From: Gemmataceae bacterium
GTDB taxonomy: Bacteria > Planctomycetota > Planctomycetia > Gemmatales > Gemmataceae
DNA: 43,551 nucleotides
Direction of reading: 5' to 3'
NCBI GenBank assembly: GCA_019748295.1
Contig: JAIEPT010000100.1
Span: 1-43,551 of the forward strand
This document shows positions 43,359 to 43,551 of the stretch, one piece after another. Numbering within the stretch: the stretch's first letter is position 1; the number at the start of each line of letters is the position of its first letter. The notes under the pieces were generated by a model. It saw only the letters and a list, made by a program, of their open reading frames with translations, was not told where the DNA came from and ran no database searches. The translations under genes and the position numbers were made by a program.

Positions 43359-43475
43359 CGAAAGGGGACATGCATGACATGCATCTTTTTTTTGCCGATT
43401 TTGCCGCCTTGATCGCCTTTTGAAGCCGAACGCTGACGGGCGATGAATGGCGATATAGAAAAGATGAATGTCCCC
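43359..43475. repeat. repeat element copy C
   Basis: It starts right after the NADAR stop (gccggaataacgaaaggggac) and ends aaaagatgaatgtcccc. The termini are inverted: ggggacat...catctttt at the left and aaaagatgaatgtcccc at the right. The core ttgccgattttgccgccttg ... gaacgctgacgggcgatgaa is shared with copies A and B. Confidence 0.8.

Positions 43476-43551
<76 letters not shown>

Noticed and set aside
42597-43475. Integron attC-type sites
   Set aside because: The repeats follow gene ends as cassettes do, but I see no clear RYYYAAC/GTTRRRY pair or integrase, so only cassette-like order is claimed.

Overview
The window reads as chromosomal DNA of a high-G+C planctomycete, probably Gemmataceae/Isosphaerales-like. 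The grounds are family knowledge applied to what is visible: a Rho factor with a long Glu/Arg-rich N-terminal insertion, a SecE fused to a polytopic membrane domain, an EF-Tu with a planctomycete-like switch I, a formyltransferase (Ftr) of the tetrahydromethanopterin C1 pathway, DUF3592 and large secreted glycosidase-like proteins. No sequence search was possible, so the lineage is an inference.

Layout. 0-7.2 kb is accessory ground: an ABC-2 permease, a frameshifted DinB-like pseudogene, a Panacea-type (DUF4065) toxin-antitoxin pair with a palindromic operator inside its promoter, a helical-repeat protein, a small exported protein, a frameshifted DUF3592 gene and an overlapping three-gene HEPN operon. 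7.3-16.6 kb holds rho with an intrinsic terminator, glgX, ftr, an exported amidohydrolase and lhgO. 16.8-21.1 kb is the information-processing core, read leftwards from one recognisable promoter: tRNA-Thr(UGU), tRNA-Tyr, tRNA-Gly, tRNA-Thr(GGU), tuf, rpmG, tRNA-Trp, secE and nusG, closed by an intrinsic terminator where rplK would normally follow. 21.5-30.6 kb has an MFS-like permease, exported proteins, a stand-alone E2-type acyltransferase domain, a DUF457 membrane hydrolase and a 1082-residue exported glycosidase-like protein. 30.8-38.8 kb is a tripartite efflux locus: one membrane-fusion lipoprotein and two tandem AcrB-type pumps, with no outer-membrane factor. 38.9-41.9 kb has nadD, galT and a creatininase-family hydrolase. 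The right end holds an orphan CdiI-type immunity gene and a NADAR-domain gene framed by copies of a roughly 110-bp repeat, then a (TC)n tract running off the window.

The most unusual property lies between the genes. Nearly every intergenic gap contains a long imperfect palindrome of about 40-190 bp. At least eight sequence families are present, several with two or more copies here. Many start within about 20 nt after a stop codon, and some are nested in one another. Two tandem pump genes each carry a copy of the same palindrome 9-10 nt past the stop. These elements could work as transcript 3' ends, as REP/MITE-like mobile elements, or both. With the repeat-framed NADAR gene and the HEPN operon they are the best candidates for undescribed biology.
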